Notes: generated by a model not told the origin, from the sequence alone. A stretch of DNA of 64,000 nucleotides from Nocardioides panzhihuensis (GCF_013408335.1 NZ_JACBZR010000001.1:3697501-3761500), one strand, 5' to 3'. Positions 17,508 to 33,473 are shown, numbered from the stretch's first letter. Made by a program: numbers and translations.

Positions 17508-18719
17508 ATGGCAGACAACAGAGTCGTCGTCTACAAGGGGCCGGGCGAGGTGGCCGTCGAGACCATCGAGTACCCGAAGCTGGAGCTCCCCGAGGACGTC
17601 GTCAGCGGCCTGGGCATCAAGCGCGCCGCGCCGCATGCAGTGATCCTCAAGCTCGTGACCAGCAACATCTGCGGCAGCGACCAGCACATGGTGCGTGGCC
17701 GGACGACGGCGCCTGTGGGCCAGACCCTCGGCCACGAGATCACCGGCGAGATCGTCGAGATCGGGGACGACGTCCTCTTCCACGAGGTGGGCGACATCTG
17801 CTCGGTCCCGTTCAACATCGCGTGCGGTCGCTGTCGGATGTGCAACGAGGGCAAGACCGGCATCTGCCTCAACGTCAACCCGGCGCGGGCCGGCGCGGCG
17901 TACGGCTACGTGGACATGGGCGGCTGGATCGGCGGTCAGGCGGAGTACGTCATGGTCCCGTTCGCCGACTTCAACCTGCTGAAGTTCCCCGACCGAGACC
18001 AGGCCCTGGAGAAGATCCTCGACCTGACGATGCTCTCCGACATCTTCCCGACCGGCTACCACGGCGCCTATACCGCCGGTGTCACCACCGGTTCGACCGT
18101 GTACGTGGCGGGCGCCGGCCCGGTCGGGCTCGCCGCGGCGTACTCGGCGCAGCTGCTCGGGGCCGCGACCGTCATCGTCGGCGACATGAACGCGGCCCGG
18201 CTCGAGCAGGCCGCCAGCTTCGGCTGCGCGACCGCGGACCTGTCCTCCGGTGACGCCCTGGCGGACATCATCGCGGACATCCTCGGCGAGCCGGTGGTCG
18301 ATGCGGCCGTCGACGCGGTCGGCTTCGAGGCCCGCGGTCACGGCCGCGACGCCGCCGAGCAGCCTGCCACCGTCCTCAACGACATCATGGAGGTGTCCCG
18401 CGCGGGCGCCTCGCTCGGCATCCCCGGCCTGTACGTGACCGGCGACCCGGGTGCCGTCGACGATGCCGCCAAGCAGGGGCAGATCGGCGTCAGGCTCGGC
18501 CTGGGCTGGGCCAAGTCCCACACCTTCGTGACGGGTCAGTGCCCGGTCAAGCAGTACAACCGCCAGCTGATGAACCTGATCCTCGCCGACAAGGCCCACA
18601 TCGCCGACGCCGTCAACGCGAAGGCCATCAGTCTCGACGAGGCTCCGGAGAGCTACGCCGCGTTCGACCAGGGCGCGGCCACCAAGTACGTGATCGACCC
18701 GCACGGCATGGTGAGCTGA
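17508..18719 (+). CDS. fdhA: Glutathione-independent formaldehyde dehydrogenase (zinc alcohol dehydrogenase family)
   Basis: 403 residues, matching the long-chain Zn dehydrogenases of the Pseudomonas putida FdhA type. Catalytic zinc region NICGSDQHMVRGR with GHEITGEI; structural zinc loop CGRCRMCNEGKTGICLN (about residues 104-120); Rossmann motif VYVAGAGPVGLAAA (about 197-210). It oxidises formaldehyde to formate with a bound NAD. Betaine demethylation by GbcAB makes formaldehyde, which explains the shared IclR-type motif. Starts after a GGCAGGAAGAAG purine-rich tract. Confidence 0.9.
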   Translation: MADNRVVVYKGPGEVAVETIEYPKLELPEDVVSGLGIKRAAPHAVILKLVTSNICGSDQHMVRGRTTAPVGQTLGHEITGEIVEIGDDVLFHEVGDICSVPFNIACGRCRMCNEGKTGICLNVNPARAGAAYGYVDMGGWIGGQAEYVMVPFADFNLLKFPDRDQALEKILDLTMLSDIFPTGYHGAYTAGVTTGSTVYVAGAGPVGLAAAYSAQLLGAATVIVGDMNAARLEQAASFGCATADLSSGDALADIIADILGEPVVDAAVDAVGFEARGHGRDAAEQPATVLNDIMEVSRAGASLGIPGLYVTGDPGAVDDAAKQGQIGVRLGLGWAKSHTFVTGQCPVKQYNRQLMNLILADKAHIADAVNAKAISLDEAPESYAAFDQGAATKYVIDPHGMVS

Positions 18720-18736
18720 CCCCAGCGGACAGCGCA

Positions 18737-18777
18737 ACGGTCCTGCCCCTGGCCACGTCGGCCAGGGGCAGGACCGT
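18737..18777. terminator. Strong bidirectional terminator between fdhA and folC
   Basis: Perfect 18-bp stem (18737-18754 pairs with 18760-18777) with a 5-nt loop, followed by TTTC. It lies between two convergent genes, 18 nt after the fdhA stop. Confidence 0.85.
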
Positions 18778-18823
18778 TTCACCGCCCCAACCTCACCGCT
18801 CCAACTTCACAGCCCCAACGGTT

Positions 18824-20176
18824 TCACAGACCCAACAGGAGGCGCGCCTCTCCCACGGTGACGACAGAGCCCGTGACCAGAACCCGAGCCGGACCTCCGT
18901 CGCCCGCGGAGAGAGTCGAGGCGACGCTGGTCGCCTCGAGGAGCGCGTCGCCGAGGTCATCGATCTCCACGACCCGGTCCGCGCCGAGGAGACGTCGAGC
19001 CGCGGCAGCGGTGACGCGAGCGGACAGCGACCTCGGACTGCCGTTCCGGGTGCAGATCATCGTCGTCACGACGGGCTCGAGCTCGGCGAGCATGCCCGCG
19101 AGGTCCTTGTCGCCCATCGCGGCGACCACGGCGACGGTCGGCTGCCCGCCCAGGTCGGAGAGGCCGGCTGCCAGGGCTCTGGCGCCGCCGGGATTGTGGG
19201 CGGCGTCGAGGATCACCTCAGGGGTTCCGGGCAGCACCTCCAGCCGTCCGGGCGACCTGGCCGAGCCCAGTGCCCGACGCAGCGGCTCCACGGGGATCAC
19301 CTCGCCGAGGAGAGCTTCGACGCTCGCGATGGCGAGCACGGCGTTGTGCGCCTGATGACGCCCGTGAAGCGACAGCGGGAGCTCGGGATAGTGTCCCGCG
19401 AGGCCATCGACCGAGATGATCTGGCCGTCGCCGAGCGCTCGTCGGCCGCTCAGACGGAAGTCGAGGCCCTCGACCATGAGTCTCGCGAGAGACGTGTAGG
19501 CGTGAGCCCGGAGGAGCTGCTCGACCTCGGGTGTCTGCCGAGCTGAGACAGCCAGCGCACCAGGCTTGATGATCCCGGCCTTCTCCGCCGCGATGTCGAG
19601 CACGGTCGGGCCCAGATAGTCGACATGGTCGAGGCCGATGGGGAGGATCGCCGCGACCGGGGCGTCAATGACGTTGGTCGCATCCCATCTGCCACCCATG
19701 CCGACCTCGACCGCCGCGACGTCGATGTCGGCGCTGGCGAACGCCTGGTACGCCATGGCGACCGTCATCTCGAAGAACGACAGCGGAGTGCGACTCTCGC
19801 CGTCGAGTGCCTCGGCCGCGGGCAGGACGTTCCGATAGGCCTGGACGAACCCGTCGTGCGAGATCGGCCGGCCGCCGAGGCTGATCCGTTCCCGGATGTC
19901 GGTGAGATGGGGACTGGTGAACCTGCCGACCGTAGTGCCCAGCTCGAGCAGGATCGCCTCGACCATCCGCGCGGTGCTCGTCTTGCCGTTCGTACCGGTG
20001 ATGTGGATCGACCGGAAGCTGTGTTGCGGCTGGTCGAGCGTGTCCATCACCGCCCGGATGCGCTCCAGGGACGGCGCGATCCTGGTCTCGGGCCAGCGGG
20101 CGAGGAGCTGGCGTTCCACCTCGGTGACGTCGAGGTCGGCGGCCGGAACCGCCGCGGCGCCCGGCCGCCGACTCAC
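18824..20176 (-). CDS. folC: Bifunctional folylpolyglutamate / dihydrofolate synthase
   Basis: 450 residues. The Mur-ligase-type ATP loop is ITGTNGKTSTARMVEAIL (about residues 58-75); the folate loop region is FTSPHLTDIRERI; then VEVGMGGRWDATN and the C-terminal ILDAAHNPGGARAL. It adds glutamate to dihydropteroate or tetrahydrofolate, which holds folate in the cell and improves binding to folate enzymes. GTG start overlapping the folP stop (GTGA). It is the last gene of the betaine/sarcosine operon, which suggests a dedicated copy that raises folate capacity for C1 flux. Confidence 0.92.
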   Translation of the reverse strand: MSRRPGAAAVPAADLDVTEVERQLLARWPETRIAPSLERIRAVMDTLDQPQHSFRSIHITGTNGKTSTARMVEAILLELGTTVGRFTSPHLTDIRERISLGGRPISHDGFVQAYRNVLPAAEALDGESRTPLSFFEMTVAMAYQAFASADIDVAAVEVGMGGRWDATNVIDAPVAAILPIGLDHVDYLGPTVLDIAAEKAGIIKPGALAVSARQTPEVEQLLRAHAYTSLARLMVEGLDFRLSGRRALGDGQIISVDGLAGHYPELPLSLHGRHQAHNAVLAIASVEALLGEVIPVEPLRRALGSARSPGRLEVLPGTPEVILDAAHNPGGARALAAGLSDLGGQPTVAVVAAMGDKDLAGMLAELEPVVTTMICTRNGSPRSLSARVTAAAARRLLGADRVVEIDDLGDALLEATSVASTLSAGDGGPARVLVTGSVVTVGEARLLLGL

Positions 20177-21057
20177 CGCTCCCCTGCCCGGGCGCCGACC
20201 AGCTCGGCTCCGACGGTGCGGCCATGCAGGCGCGCGGCGACCCTGGAGGCGGCAGCGGCACCCGAGACCGAGTGCACGCGCACTCCCCAGGCGCCTCCGT
20301 ACGCGGCGATGGCAGCCACGGCGTCTGAGGCCTCGTCACGGTCGGCAGGAACGTCGGATTCACGTCGTCCGTACGTCGCCACCTCGGCGAGGAACCGTTT
20401 GCGGGAGGCTCCGACGAGGACGGGGCAGCCGAGCTCTCTCAGCACAGGCAGGGCCGAGAGCAGCTCCCAGGACTGGGCGGCGTTCTTTGCGAACCCGAGG
20501 CCGGGGTCGAGGATGATGCGCTCGGCGCGTACGCCTGCGGAGAGAGCCGAGTCGAGGCGGCCACGAAGCTCGGCGCACACGTCGTCGACGACCGAGTCGT
20601 AGTAGGAGAAGTCGTCCATCCGCACGGAGTGGGCCCGCCAGTGCATGAGTACGCAGGTGACGTCGGCCTCGGCGAGGAACGGCAGCATCTCGGGGTCGGC
20701 GAGGCCACCGGAGACGTCGTTCACGATGACGGCACCGGCTCGGACCGCCTGCCGGGCGACCGATGCCCGCATGGTGTCGACCGAGACCGGGAACCCGCCC
20801 CCGGCCAGGGCCTCGACCACCGGGACCACGCGGGCGAGCTCTTCGCTCTCGCTGACGCGGCGGGCACCGGGCCTGGTGGACTCGCCGCCGACGTCGAGGA
20901 TGTCGGCGCCGTCTCGCATCAGCTCGGCGCCTCGGCTGACGGCGGCCTCGACGTCGAGGAACCTGCCGCCGTCGGAGAACGAGTCGGGCGTGACGTTGAT
21001 GATGCCCATCACCTGACAGCGCTGGGCTGCCGCGCTCGCCAGCTGTGTGACACTCAT
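20173..21057 (-). CDS. folP: Dihydropteroate synthase
   Basis: 294 residues. Signature blocks: [17 protein letters not shown] (about residues 17-33), [14 protein letters not shown] (about 51-64), [12 protein letters not shown] and GASRKRFL (about 200-235). It joins 4-aminobenzoate to the pterin pyrophosphate in folate synthesis and is the sulfonamide target. The ATG at 21057 overlaps the folD stop. A longer open frame upstream lies inside folD. Its place in a demethylation operon, rather than in a folE-folB-folK cluster, is unusual. Confidence 0.93.
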   Translation of the reverse strand: MSVTQLASAAAQRCQVMGIINVTPDSFSDGGRFLDVEAAVSRGAELMRDGADILDVGGESTRPGARRVSESEELARVVPVVEALAGGGFPVSVDTMRASVARQAVRAGAVIVNDVSGGLADPEMLPFLAEADVTCVLMHWRAHSVRMDDFSYYDSVVDDVCAELRGRLDSALSAGVRAERIILDPGLGFAKNAAQSWELLSALPVLRELGCPVLVGASRKRFLAEVATYGRRESDVPADRDEASDAVAAIAAYGGAWGVRVHSVSGAAAASRVAARLHGRTVGAELVGARAGER

Positions 21058-21938
21058 GCCAATGCCCCGGCGATCGCCTCCCGGGCAGCCTGATGCTGTT
21101 CGGCGATCTCGACGATGTTGGTCAGCAGCATGGCGCGGGTCATGGGTCCGACGCCGCCGGTGGCACCGGTCATCTTGCCGGCGACGACGTCCACGTTCGG
21201 GTCGACGTCGCCCAGGATGCCCTCGATGGTGCGGGTGATGCCGACAGACAGGACGGTGGCGCCGGGGCTGACCCAGTCGGGCTTGACCAGGTGAGCGACG
21301 CCCGCGGCGGCGACGATGACGTCCGAGGCCCGGGCGTGAGCGGCGACGTCGCGGGTCTCGATGTTGCACAGGGTCACGGTGGCGTGCTCCGTAGGGCGGG
21401 TGAGCATGAGCCCGAGAGGCCTGCCGACGGTCAGGCCGCAGCCGATGACGCAGAACCGCTGTCCGGTGATCGGCACGTCGTGCTGCCGCAGGAGCTCGAT
21501 GATCCCGCGCGGCGTGCACGGCAGCGGCGCCGGGGTCCCGAGCACCAGCTTGCCGAGGTTCGTCGGGTGGAGCCCGTCGGCGTCCTTGGCCGGGTCGATG
21601 AGCTCCAGGACCCGGTAGGTGTCGACGTGCGGAGGCAGCGGCAGCTGGACGATGAAGCCGGTGCAGGTCGGGTCATCGTTGAGCTGTTGCACCGCGGCCT
21701 CGATCTCCGCCTGCGATGCGGAGGCGGGAAGCTCGATCCGGATCGAGGCGATCCCCACCTCGGCGCAGTCGCGGTGCTTGCCGGCGACGTACGACCGGGA
21801 GCCCGGGTCGTCCCCGACGAGGATGGTGCCGAGGCCGGGGTCGATACCGGCCTCGTGCAGCGCCTTCACCCGCTCGGCGAGGCCGGCCTTCAGATCAGCG
21901 GCGACGCGCTTGCCGTCGATCTTTGCTGCGATGCTCAT
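21054..21938 (-). CDS. folD: Methylenetetrahydrofolate dehydrogenase / methenyltetrahydrofolate cyclohydrolase
   Basis: 294 residues. Substrate motif [17 protein letters not shown] with the catalytic Lys; [30 protein letters not shown]-binding [17 protein letters not shown]-terminal [14 protein letters not shown]. It oxidises 5,10-CH2-THF, made by dimethylglycine and sarcosine oxidases, to 10-formyl-THF, which PurU can hydrolyse. AAGGAG lies 6 nt before the ATG, so it has its own strong ribosome site after a 182-nt gap from sdaA. Confidence 0.94.
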   Translation of the reverse strand: MSIAAKIDGKRVAADLKAGLAERVKALHEAGIDPGLGTILVGDDPGSRSYVAGKHRDCAEVGIASIRIELPASASQAEIEAAVQQLNDDPTCTGFIVQLPLPPHVDTYRVLELIDPAKDADGLHPTNLGKLVLGTPAPLPCTPRGIIELLRQHDVPITGQRFCVIGCGLTVGRPLGLMLTRPTEHATVTLCNIETRDVAAHARASDVIVAAAGVAHLVKPDWVSPGATVLSVGITRTIEGILGDVDPNVDVVAGKMTGATGGVGPMTRAMLLTNIVEIAEQHQAAREAIAGALA

Positions 21939-22011
21939 GCGCTTCTCCTTATCGTGGTCTGAGCCGATAGTTCGTCCCTGGTCCGTCGTCAGGGTGCGTG
22001 CTGGGCAAGGC

Positions 22012-22050
22012 GCCCCCGCGAAGGCATACCGGGGTCTTTCGAGCGGGGGC
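22012..22050 (-). other. Hairpin in the sdaA-folD gap (possible attenuator or terminator)
   Basis: GCCCCCGC (22012-22019) pairs with GCGGGGGC (22043-22050) around a 23-nt loop. It sits between sdaA and folD on the transcribed strand. It could end part of the sox-glyA-sdaA transcript or mark a separate fol transcript; I recognise no riboswitch class. Confidence 0.35.
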
Positions 22051-22120
22051 AACGCCGCCCAGTGCGTGCCATGGCGGCGGACCGGGGACGAAATTGAGGC
22101 GATGACCACGGAGCCCGACG

Positions 22121-23493
<1,373 letters not shown>

Positions 23494-23494
<1 letters not shown>

Positions 23495-24174
23495 CAGCCG
23501 GATCCCAAGCGATGCATCGAGCTTGTCGAGACGCGATGTATCGAGCCTGTCGAGATGACCTTGAACTCGGCCATGGCGTCGATCAGCCAGCGGCCCAGGA
23601 AGTCGGCGTACGAGGCGCGCGGAAGGATCCGATAGGACTCGTTCTCGACCTTCCAGAGCAGCACCGGGACACGTCCGATGCTGGTGGCGACGGCGGTTCC
23701 GGGCGAGAAGGCCCGAGGATGGAGGTCGAGCGGGCAGCCCTTCTCGAGCACCGCCCGAGCCGACGGGCCCTCGAGCCGGATCGTGGTGCGGTTGGCCGAG
23801 AGGTCGAGGACCGCGGAATCACCGGCTGCTGCCCCCGCGCGCAGGTAGGACACCAGGGTGGAGCCGCCCACGCTCTGGGAGATGACCAGATACTCGTCGG
23901 GCGAGAGCCACAGGACGGCCACGTCGTGGCCGATGGCGACCTCCCCGCAACGGGCTGGAAGCTCGGTGCCGAGGACCGGGGCCAGGCGATCCCGGTCCGG
24001 CGAGCCGATCGGCACGCGCAGACCCACCATGGTGAGGAACTGCTCCTCGCGCACCCGCACCCCCCGGGCTCCCGCGACGCCGGCGTCGATGAAGTCGCCG
24101 TGCAGGTGTTGGGCGGGGCTGACACGTAGATCATTGATCGTCTTGTCGAGCGGCTCGATCGTGGTCTCAACCAT
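23494..24174 (-). CDS. soxG: Sarcosine oxidase gamma subunit
   Basis: 226 residues. GcvT-like small subunit with [34 protein letters not shown] and the C-terminal [19 protein letters not shown] block. It is part of the heterotetrameric enzyme that oxidises sarcosine to glycine, H2O2 and CH2-THF. It starts 8 nt inside soxA. The last 18 or so residues are a tandem 8-residue repeat ([16 protein letters not shown]) made by a duplicated 24-bp unit, beyond the usual family end. Confidence 0.9.
23510..23557 (-). repeat. Two-copy 24-bp tandem repeat at the 3' end of soxG
   Basis: Units at 23510-23533 and 23534-23557 match at 21 of 24 positions. Each contains TCGAGC(T/C)TGTCGAGA, which resembles the short dispersed GTCGAA/GCTCGA repeats common in actinobacterial intergenic DNA. 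Here the repeat is read in frame as the SoxG tail. Confidence 0.75.
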
Positions 24175-27076
24175 CGCGGCGGCTTCCTTCCGGGTCGTAG
24201 AGGACGGTTTCAGCGACGACGACGTCGACCATTCGGTCTCCGACCGGCGCGACGAGGGTCTGGCCGATGCGGTTGCGGCCATCCTTGATGAGCGCCAGGG
24301 CGAACGAGCGCCCGAGCGCGGCGCTGTGGTAGCTCGAGGTCACGTGCCCGAGCATCGGCACCGGGCCGTCGGCAGGAGTGATCGGCGTACCGGCCGCGAC
24401 CAGCTGGGTGCCCTCGGGCAGCCGGAAGGTCTTGTCGACAGGCAGCACCGAGACGAGGTGTTTTCGGTCGGTGCGGGCGGTGTCGTCGCGGCTGTAGGAC
24501 CGCTTTCCGACGAAGTCCTTCACCTTGGAGACGATCCACTCCATGCCTGCGTCCTGCGGAGTGACCGTGCCGTCGGTGTCCTGGCCGACGATCGGGTAGC
24601 CCTTCTCCGCGCGGAGAACGTGCATGGTCTCGGTGCCGTACGGGGTGATCGCCCACTCCTGGCCGGCGGCGTGGATCTCCTCCCACACCCGCTGACCGAA
24701 CCAGGTCTCGACGTTGACCTCGAAGGCGAGCTCTCCGGAGAACGAGATCCGGCACACCCGCGCCGGGACGCCCGAGGCGAGCGTCGTCTCCCGGAAGCTC
24801 ATGAACGGGAACGCCTCGTTGCTGACATCGAGCTCCGGCGCGATCTTGGCGATCACCTCGCGCGACTTCGGACCGACGACGGCGACGGTGGCCCACTGCT
24901 CGGTCACCGAGGTGAAGCTGACGTCCAGGGCCGGCCACTCGGTCTGATGCCATTCCTCGAGCCAGTCGAGGACCTTGGCGGCACCTCCGGTGGTCGTGGT
25001 CATGAAGTAGCGGCCCTCGTCGAGGCGGAGCGTGACGCCGTCGTCGAAGATCATCCCGTCGGGCGTGCACATGACGCCGTAGCGCGCGGAGCCGGGGGCG
25101 AGCTTCTTGAAGCCGTTGGTGTAGATCCGGTTGAGGAACTCACCGGCGTCGCTCCCCCACACCTCGATCTTGCCCAGGGTGGTCGCGTCCATCATGCCGA
25201 CGGACTCACGGACCGCGGCGCACTCACGGAGCACGGCCTCGTCCAGCGACTCGCCGTTCCGCGGGTAGTACCACGGCCGAAGCCACTGCCCCACGATCTC
25301 CATCTCCGCCCCCTGCACCACGTGCCAGGGGTGGATCGACGTCAGCCGGGCGGGGTCGAAGAGATCTCCGCGCTCGCGGCCGGCGAGCGCGACGAACGGG
25401 ACCGGAGCGTACGGGGCCCGGTACGTGGTCGTACCGATCTCGCCTGGGCTGCGGCCGTCGTTGAGCGCGGCCGCGATGACCCCGATCGCGTTGACGCCGG
25501 AGGTCTTGCCCTGGTCGTTGGCGGTGCTGATGGAGGTGTAGCGCTTGATGTGCTCGACGCTGCGCATGCCGGCGCCGGTCGCACGCAGCACGTCGTGCAC
25601 CGTCTGGTCGCGCTGGAGGTCGACGAAGTGGTCGACCAGGTCATCGAGCGGGACGCCGTCCTCGGCCGCGAGCCACAGGCTGCGGGTCGTACCGCTGCCC
25701 GTCGCTGCGGGAAGGGGCTCGATCGGAGCCTCGAGCTCACCGACGAATCCGGCGGCGAGCAGAGCCGTCGAGGCCGAATGCCGGCCCTCGGCGAGGCACG
25801 CCTCGAGGGTGTAGCTGCCGCGGGCCGAGCCCACGATCTGCTGGCCGGCGACCTCCCCTGTGGGGACGAACCCAGCCAGGTCCTCGTCCCAGCGGACCTT
25901 TCCCTGCCGCTGGCTGTGCAGGTGCACCACTGGGCTCCAGCCTCCGGCGACTGCGACCACGTCGCAGGCGATGTCTCGCCGCTCGCCGACCGCGAGGCCG
26001 TTGTCGTCGATGGCCGACACCGTCGCGGTGGTGACCTGGGGGTCGCCGTCGGTGTCGAGGACGGCGGAGCCGAGGAGGACCTCGATACCGGCGGCCCCGG
26101 CTCGTTGGGCGGCTTCGGACTGCTCGGCGCGGGAGTCGACGACGGCCGCCACGGAGACTCCGGCGGCCGTCAGGTCTGCGGCGACGTCGTAGGCGCTGTC
26201 GTTCGTGGTCGCGAGCAGGATCCTGTCCCCTGCGGCGACGCCGTACCTGTTGAGGTAGGTGCGGACGGCGGAGGCGAGCATGACCCCGGGGCGGTCGTTG
26301 TTGGCGAAGACGAGGGGACGCTCGTGAGCGCCGGTCGCGACGATGACCTGCTGGGCACGGATGTGCCAGAGGCGCTGTCGCGACAGACCCGCGAGCTCCT
26401 CCTTGGCGGGGGCCTCGAGATGGTCGAGCCGGCTCTCGAGCGCGATCACGTAGTTGGAGTCGTAGCTGCCGAAGGCGTTGGTCCGGGTGAGGACCGTGAC
26501 CTCGGGCGCGGCCGCGAGCTCCTCGGTGACGCCACGCAGCCAGGTGTCGCTGTCGACGCCGTCGACGCTGAGGGCGCGGGTGGAGAGCAGGGAGCCGCCG
26601 AGCTCGGGCTGGTCGTCGATGAGGATGACGCGGGCACCGGAGGCGGCGGCGGTGCTCGCGGCGGCGAGCCCGGTGAGGCCGGCACCGATGACGAGCACAT
26701 CGGTGTGGACGTACTTCTTGTCATAGATCGCGGTGTCGTCGGCGGGGTCGAGCTCGCCGAGGCCGCTGAGGTAGTGGGCCTCGAGCCCGTCGACGAGCTC
26801 GACGGTCGTGGCGGGGAGCATCGACTCGGTGACCGAGTCACCGGGACGCCTCAGCTTGACCAGCGCGTTGGGCTCCTCGACCCCGGCGGCGATGACGCCG
26901 CGGGGGCGCTGCCGATACAGCGACGGCCCGCACTCGAGCACGCCGTTGGCGATCAACGCCGAGGCGAGGGTGTCACCGGCGTGGCCGGCGTACTCCTGGC
27001 CGTCGAGGCTGAAGGTGAGGCGGGTGGATCGGTCGATCCGGCCGCCATCTGGGAGGCGGTGCGACGTCGTGCTCAC
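24167..27076 (-). CDS. soxA: Sarcosine oxidase alpha subunit
   Basis: 969 residues, the usual size. The N-terminus has a ferredoxin-like fold ([20 protein letters not shown]). It is followed by a dinucleotide site ([18 protein letters not shown] near residue 120) with the amine-oxidoreductase core ([20 protein letters not shown]), and a GcvT-type folate domain (about 600-960) with [15 protein letters not shown] and [18 protein letters not shown]. Together with SoxB, D and G it oxidises sarcosine and moves the methyl as CH2-THF through an internal channel. GTG start in a GTGA overlap with soxD. Confidence 0.94.
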   Translation of the reverse strand: MSTTSHRLPDGGRIDRSTRLTFSLDGQEYAGHAGDTLASALIANGVLECGPSLYRQRPRGVIAAGVEEPNALVKLRRPGDSVTESMLPATTVELVDGLEAHYLSGLGELDPADDTAIYDKKYVHTDVLVIGAGLTGLAAASTAAASGARVILIDDQPELGGSLLSTRALSVDGVDSDTWLRGVTEELAAAPEVTVLTRTNAFGSYDSNYVIALESRLDHLEAPAKEELAGLSRQRLWHIRAQQVIVATGAHERPLVFANNDRPGVMLASAVRTYLNRYGVAAGDRILLATTNDSAYDVAADLTAAGVSVAAVVDSRAEQSEAAQRAGAAGIEVLLGSAVLDTDGDPQVTTATVSAIDDNGLAVGERRDIACDVVAVAGGWSPVVHLHSQRQGKVRWDEDLAGFVPTGEVAGQQIVGSARGSYTLEACLAEGRHSASTALLAAGFVGELEAPIEPLPAATGSGTTRSLWLAAEDGVPLDDLVDHFVDLQRDQTVHDVLRATGAGMRSVEHIKRYTSISTANDQGKTSGVNAIGVIAAALNDGRSPGEIGTTTYRAPYAPVPFVALAGRERGDLFDPARLTSIHPWHVVQGAEMEIVGQWLRPWYYPRNGESLDEAVLRECAAVRESVGMMDATTLGKIEVWGSDAGEFLNRIYTNGFKKLAPGSARYGVMCTPDGMIFDDGVTLRLDEGRYFMTTTTGGAAKVLDWLEEWHQTEWPALDVSFTSVTEQWATVAVVGPKSREVIAKIAPELDVSNEAFPFMSFRETTLASGVPARVCRISFSGELAFEVNVETWFGQRVWEEIHAAGQEWAITPYGTETMHVLRAEKGYPIVGQDTDGTVTPQDAGMEWIVSKVKDFVGKRSYSRDDTARTDRKHLVSVLPVDKTFRLPEGTQLVAAGTPITPADGPVPMLGHVTSSYHSAALGRSFALALIKDGRNRIGQTLVAPVGDRMVDVVVAETVLYDPEGSRRDG

Positions 27077-27363
27077 TGCGGGTCTCCATCCAGGGTGGGG
27101 CGCGGTTCGCCGGTGCGGTAGACGGCGGCGATGCGGTAGGTGACGGTGTCGCGAAGGACGTTGAACCACTTGCGGCATCCGGAGCTGTGGACCCAGCGCT
27201 CGGCGAAGATGCCCTTGGTGTTCTCGCGGTAGAACAGGTAGCGACCCCACTCCTCGTCGCTGAGCGTGTTCGGGTCCTCCGGGTACGCGACGTGGGCCTG
27301 TCCGCCGTAGTGGAACTCGGTCTCGTCACGGGACCCGCAGTTGGGGCAGCTGATGAGGATCAT
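27073..27363 (-). CDS. soxD: Sarcosine oxidase delta subunit
   Basis: 96 residues, the normal small size. Zinc ligands in [13 protein letters not shown] plus the downstream [10 protein letters not shown] motif, all typical of SoxD. Structural subunit of the tetramer. It lies between soxB (12-nt gap) and soxA (overlap), the common soxBDAG order. Confidence 0.94.
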   Translation of the reverse strand: MILISCPNCGSRDETEFHYGGQAHVAYPEDPNTLSDEEWGRYLFYRENTKGIFAERWVHSSGCRKWFNVLRDTVTYRIAAVYRTGEPRPTLDGDPQ

Positions 27364-27375
27364 CGTCAGCTCCTT

Positions 27376-28593
27376 TCAGTGGGCCACGGCGGCTGCGCCG
27401 TGCTCGTCGATGAGGGCACCGGTGCTGAACCGCTCCAGCGCGAACGGTGCGTTGTACTCGTGCGGCTCGTCGTGGGCGATCGTGTGCGCCATCGTCCAAC
27501 CGGCGCCTGGGGTGCCCTTGAAGCCTCCGGTCCCCCAGCCGCAGTTCACGTAGAGCTGGTCGATCGGCGTCTTGCTCACGACTGGGGAGGCGTCCGGGGT
27601 GACATCGACGATGCCGCCCCAGGTGCGCAGCAGGTGGGCTCGGGCGAAGATCGGGAACAGCTCGACGGCCGCTGCCATCTGTTCCTCGATCACGTGGAAC
27701 CCGCCACGCTGGCCGTAGCCGTTGTAGGAGTCGACGCCGGCGCCCATGACCAGCTCGCCCTTGTGGGCCTGGGAGACGTAGACATGGACGTGGTTCGACA
27801 TGACCACCGTGGGGTGGACGGGCTGGTGGAGCTCGGAGACGAGCGCCTGGAGCGGGTGCGACTGGATCGGCAGGTCGAAGCCGGCCATCTCGGCGAGCAC
27901 GCTGGAGTGTCCGGCGGCGCACAGCGCGACCTTGCCGGCCGCGATCGTGCCGCGGCTCGTCCGGACCCCGGTCACCCGGTTGCCGTCCTTGACGATGCCG
28001 GTGACCTCGCAGTCCTGGATCAGGTCGACGCCGAGCTCGTCGGCCTTCCGGGCGAACGCCCACGCGACGTGGTCGTGCTTGGCGATGCCCGCGCGCGGCT
28101 GGTAGGTCGCGCCCATGACCGGGTAGCGGATGTTGTCGCTGGTGTTGATGATCGGGCAGACCTCCTTCACCTGGTCGGGGTCGAGCCACTCGGCGTCGAC
28201 CCCGTTGAGGCGGTTGGCCTCGCAGCGACGCACCGAGTCGCGGACGTCCTGCAGCGTGTGGGCGAGGTTGAGCACGCCGCGCTGGCTGAAGAGGAAGTCG
28301 TAGTCGAGCTCGTCGGGGAGCACCTCCCACTGCTTGAGGGAGTGCTCGTAGATCGCCGCGGACTCGTCCCACAGGTAGTTGGACCGGATGATCGTCGTGT
28401 TCCGGGCCATGTTGCCGCCCGCGAGCCAACCACGCTCGAGCACGGCGACGTTCGTGATGCCGTGGTTCTTCGCCAGGTAGTACGCCGTCGCGAGACCGTG
28501 TCCGCCGCCGCCGATGATGACGACGTCGTAGGAGGACTTGGGCTCCGGGTTGCGCCAGAGGAAGTCGGGGTGCTCGGGCAGGAGGTCCGCCAT
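27376..28593 (-). CDS. soxB: Sarcosine oxidase beta subunit
   Basis: 405 residues. FAD motif [20 protein letters not shown] (about residues 23-42), then [20 protein letters not shown], where FMN is covalently linked in this family, and the C-terminal [16 protein letters not shown]. Site of sarcosine oxidation. ATG at 28593 in a TGATG overlap with the glyA stop; a GTG at 28596 is an alternative. Confidence 0.94.
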   Translation of the reverse strand: MADLLPEHPDFLWRNPEPKSSYDVVIIGGGGHGLATAYYLAKNHGITNVAVLERGWLAGGNMARNTTIIRSNYLWDESAAIYEHSLKQWEVLPDELDYDFLFSQRGVLNLAHTLQDVRDSVRRCEANRLNGVDAEWLDPDQVKEVCPIINTSDNIRYPVMGATYQPRAGIAKHDHVAWAFARKADELGVDLIQDCEVTGIVKDGNRVTGVRTSRGTIAAGKVALCAAGHSSVLAEMAGFDLPIQSHPLQALVSELHQPVHPTVVMSNHVHVYVSQAHKGELVMGAGVDSYNGYGQRGGFHVIEEQMAAAVELFPIFARAHLLRTWGGIVDVTPDASPVVSKTPIDQLYVNCGWGTGGFKGTPGAGWTMAHTIAHDEPHEYNAPFALERFSTGALIDEHGAAAVAH

Positions 28594-29891
28594 CACACGG
28601 CTCCGTTCGACTCGATGAGGTGGGGGTAGAGCGGGTGCTTCTCGGCGAGGTTCGTGACCCGGCTGCGCAGCGCGTCGGCCGTCTCCTCGGTGAAGTCGTC
28701 CTCCTTCAACGCTGCCGCGATGATGTCGGCCACCTCGGAGAAGTCGGTGTCGCCGAACCCGCGCGTGGCCAGGGCCGGCGTGCCGATCCGCAGGCCGGAG
28801 GAGACCATCGGCGGGCGCGGGTCGAACGGGACCGCGTTGCGGTTGACGGTGATGCCGATCCGGTGGAGCCGGTCCTCGCCGTCTTGGCCGTTGAGCTCGG
28901 AGTCGCGCAGGTCGACCAGCACGAGATGTACGTCCGTGCCGCCGCTGACCACCGAGACTCCCGCGGCCGCGACGTCGTCGGCGAGCAGACGCTCGGCGAT
29001 GATGCGGGCGCCCCGCAGCGTACGCTCCTGGCGCTCGCGGAACTCGGGCTCCGCGGCGACCTTGAACGCGACCGCCTTGCCGGCGATGACGTGCTCGAGC
29101 GGCCCGCCCTGCTGGCCGGGGAAGACCGCGGAGTTGATCTTCTTCGCGATCCCGGGGTCGTTGGTCAGGATGACGCCACCGCGAGGGCCGCCGAGGGTCT
29201 TGTGCGTCGTCGAGGTGACGACGTCGGCGAAGGGCACCGGGTTCGGGTGCAGGCCGGTCGCGACCAGGCCGGCGAAGTGAGCCATGTCGACCATGAGGCG
29301 GGCGCCGACCAGATCCGCGATCCGGCGGAACTCCGCGAAGTCGAGCTGGCGGGGGTAGGCGGACCAGCCCGCGACGATCAGCTTTGGCCGGTGCTCGAGA
29401 GCCAGGCGCTCGACCTCGGCCATGTCGATCATGAAGTCCTCGCGGCTGACCTCGTACGGAACGACCTGGTAGAGGCGTCCGGAGAAGTTGATCTTCATGC
29501 CGTGGGTGAGGTGACCGCCGTGGGCGAGCGAGAGGCCGAGGATGGTGTCGCCGGGCTCGAGGAGGGCGAACATCGCCGCGGCGTTGGCCTGGGCGCCCGA
29601 GTGCGGCTGCACGTTGGCGTACTCCGCGGAGAAGAGCGCCTTGAGACGGTCGATGGCGAGCTGCTCGATCACGTCGACGTGCTCGCAGCCGCCGTAGTAG
29701 CGCCGACCGGGATAGCCCTCGGCGTACTTGTTGGTGAGGACCGACCCCTGAGCCTCCATGACGGCGGCGGGAGCGAAGTTCTCCGAGGCGATCATCTCCA
29801 GCGTCGTCTGCTGGCGGCTCAGCTCAGCGTCGATCTGCTCGCTGACCTCGGGGTCGAGGGTCGCGAGCGAGGCGGTCAAGACGTCAACCAC
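28593..29891 (-). CDS. glyA: Serine hydroxymethyltransferase
   Basis: 432 residues. [19 protein letters not shown], the PLP-lysine motif [17 protein letters not shown] (about residues 220-236) and [17 protein letters not shown]. It combines the glycine and CH2-THF made by sarcosine oxidase into serine, returning THF. It heads the sox-sda-fol operon and has GGGAG 6 nt before a GTG start. The TGATATATCA palindrome lies 30 bp upstream. This is probably a pathway-specific copy rather than the only glyA of the cell. Confidence 0.94.
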   Translation of the reverse strand: MVDVLTASLATLDPEVSEQIDAELSRQQTTLEMIASENFAPAAVMEAQGSVLTNKYAEGYPGRRYYGGCEHVDVIEQLAIDRLKALFSAEYANVQPHSGAQANAAAMFALLEPGDTILGLSLAHGGHLTHGMKINFSGRLYQVVPYEVSREDFMIDMAEVERLALEHRPKLIVAGWSAYPRQLDFAEFRRIADLVGARLMVDMAHFAGLVATGLHPNPVPFADVVTSTTHKTLGGPRGGVILTNDPGIAKKINSAVFPGQQGGPLEHVIAGKAVAFKVAAEPEFRERQERTLRGARIIAERLLADDVAAAGVSVVSGGTDVHLVLVDLRDSELNGQDGEDRLHRIGITVNRNAVPFDPRPPMVSSGLRIGTPALATRGFGDTDFSEVADIIAAALKEDDFTEETADALRSRVTNLAEKHPLYPHLIESNGAV

Positions 29892-29920
29892 GGTGAACTC
29901 CCAAACTCTTGAAGTACGAT

Positions 29921-29941
29921 TGATATATCAGTTGCTGATCA
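29921..29941. promoter_or_regulatory. GntR-type operator before glyA
   Basis: Perfect 10-bp palindrome TGATATATCA (29921-29930) followed by GTTGC and a second dyad TGATCA (29936-29941). On the opposite strand, the purU upstream region (33494 to 33474) matches this stretch at 17 of 21 positions. Placed 30-50 bp before the glyA start, where it would overlap the core promoter. Confidence 0.65.
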
Positions 29942-30004
29942 ACAGTATGCTTGCTGGTGAAGAGGCCTGTCAACGGCCTCCCCACCCGATCCCGACCGGG
30001 GCGG

Positions 30005-33450
<3,446 letters not shown>

Positions 33451-33473
33451 GCTGGGCTCCTGGTTGCCGGTAA

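Noticed and set aside
21939..22120. A glycine or tetrahydrofolate riboswitch between sdaA and folD
   Set aside because: There is a simple GC-rich hairpin, but I see none of the conserved core sequences of these riboswitch classes.
23510..23545. GATGCATC and GATGTATC in soxG as further GntR sites
   Set aside because: They lack the outer T and A of TGATNNATCA, lie inside a coding repeat and are not in a promoter position.
23858..27121. A 1087-codon open frame on the plus strand
   Set aside because: Antisense to soxA and soxG, with low-complexity Gly/Asp/Val-rich translation and no family motif.
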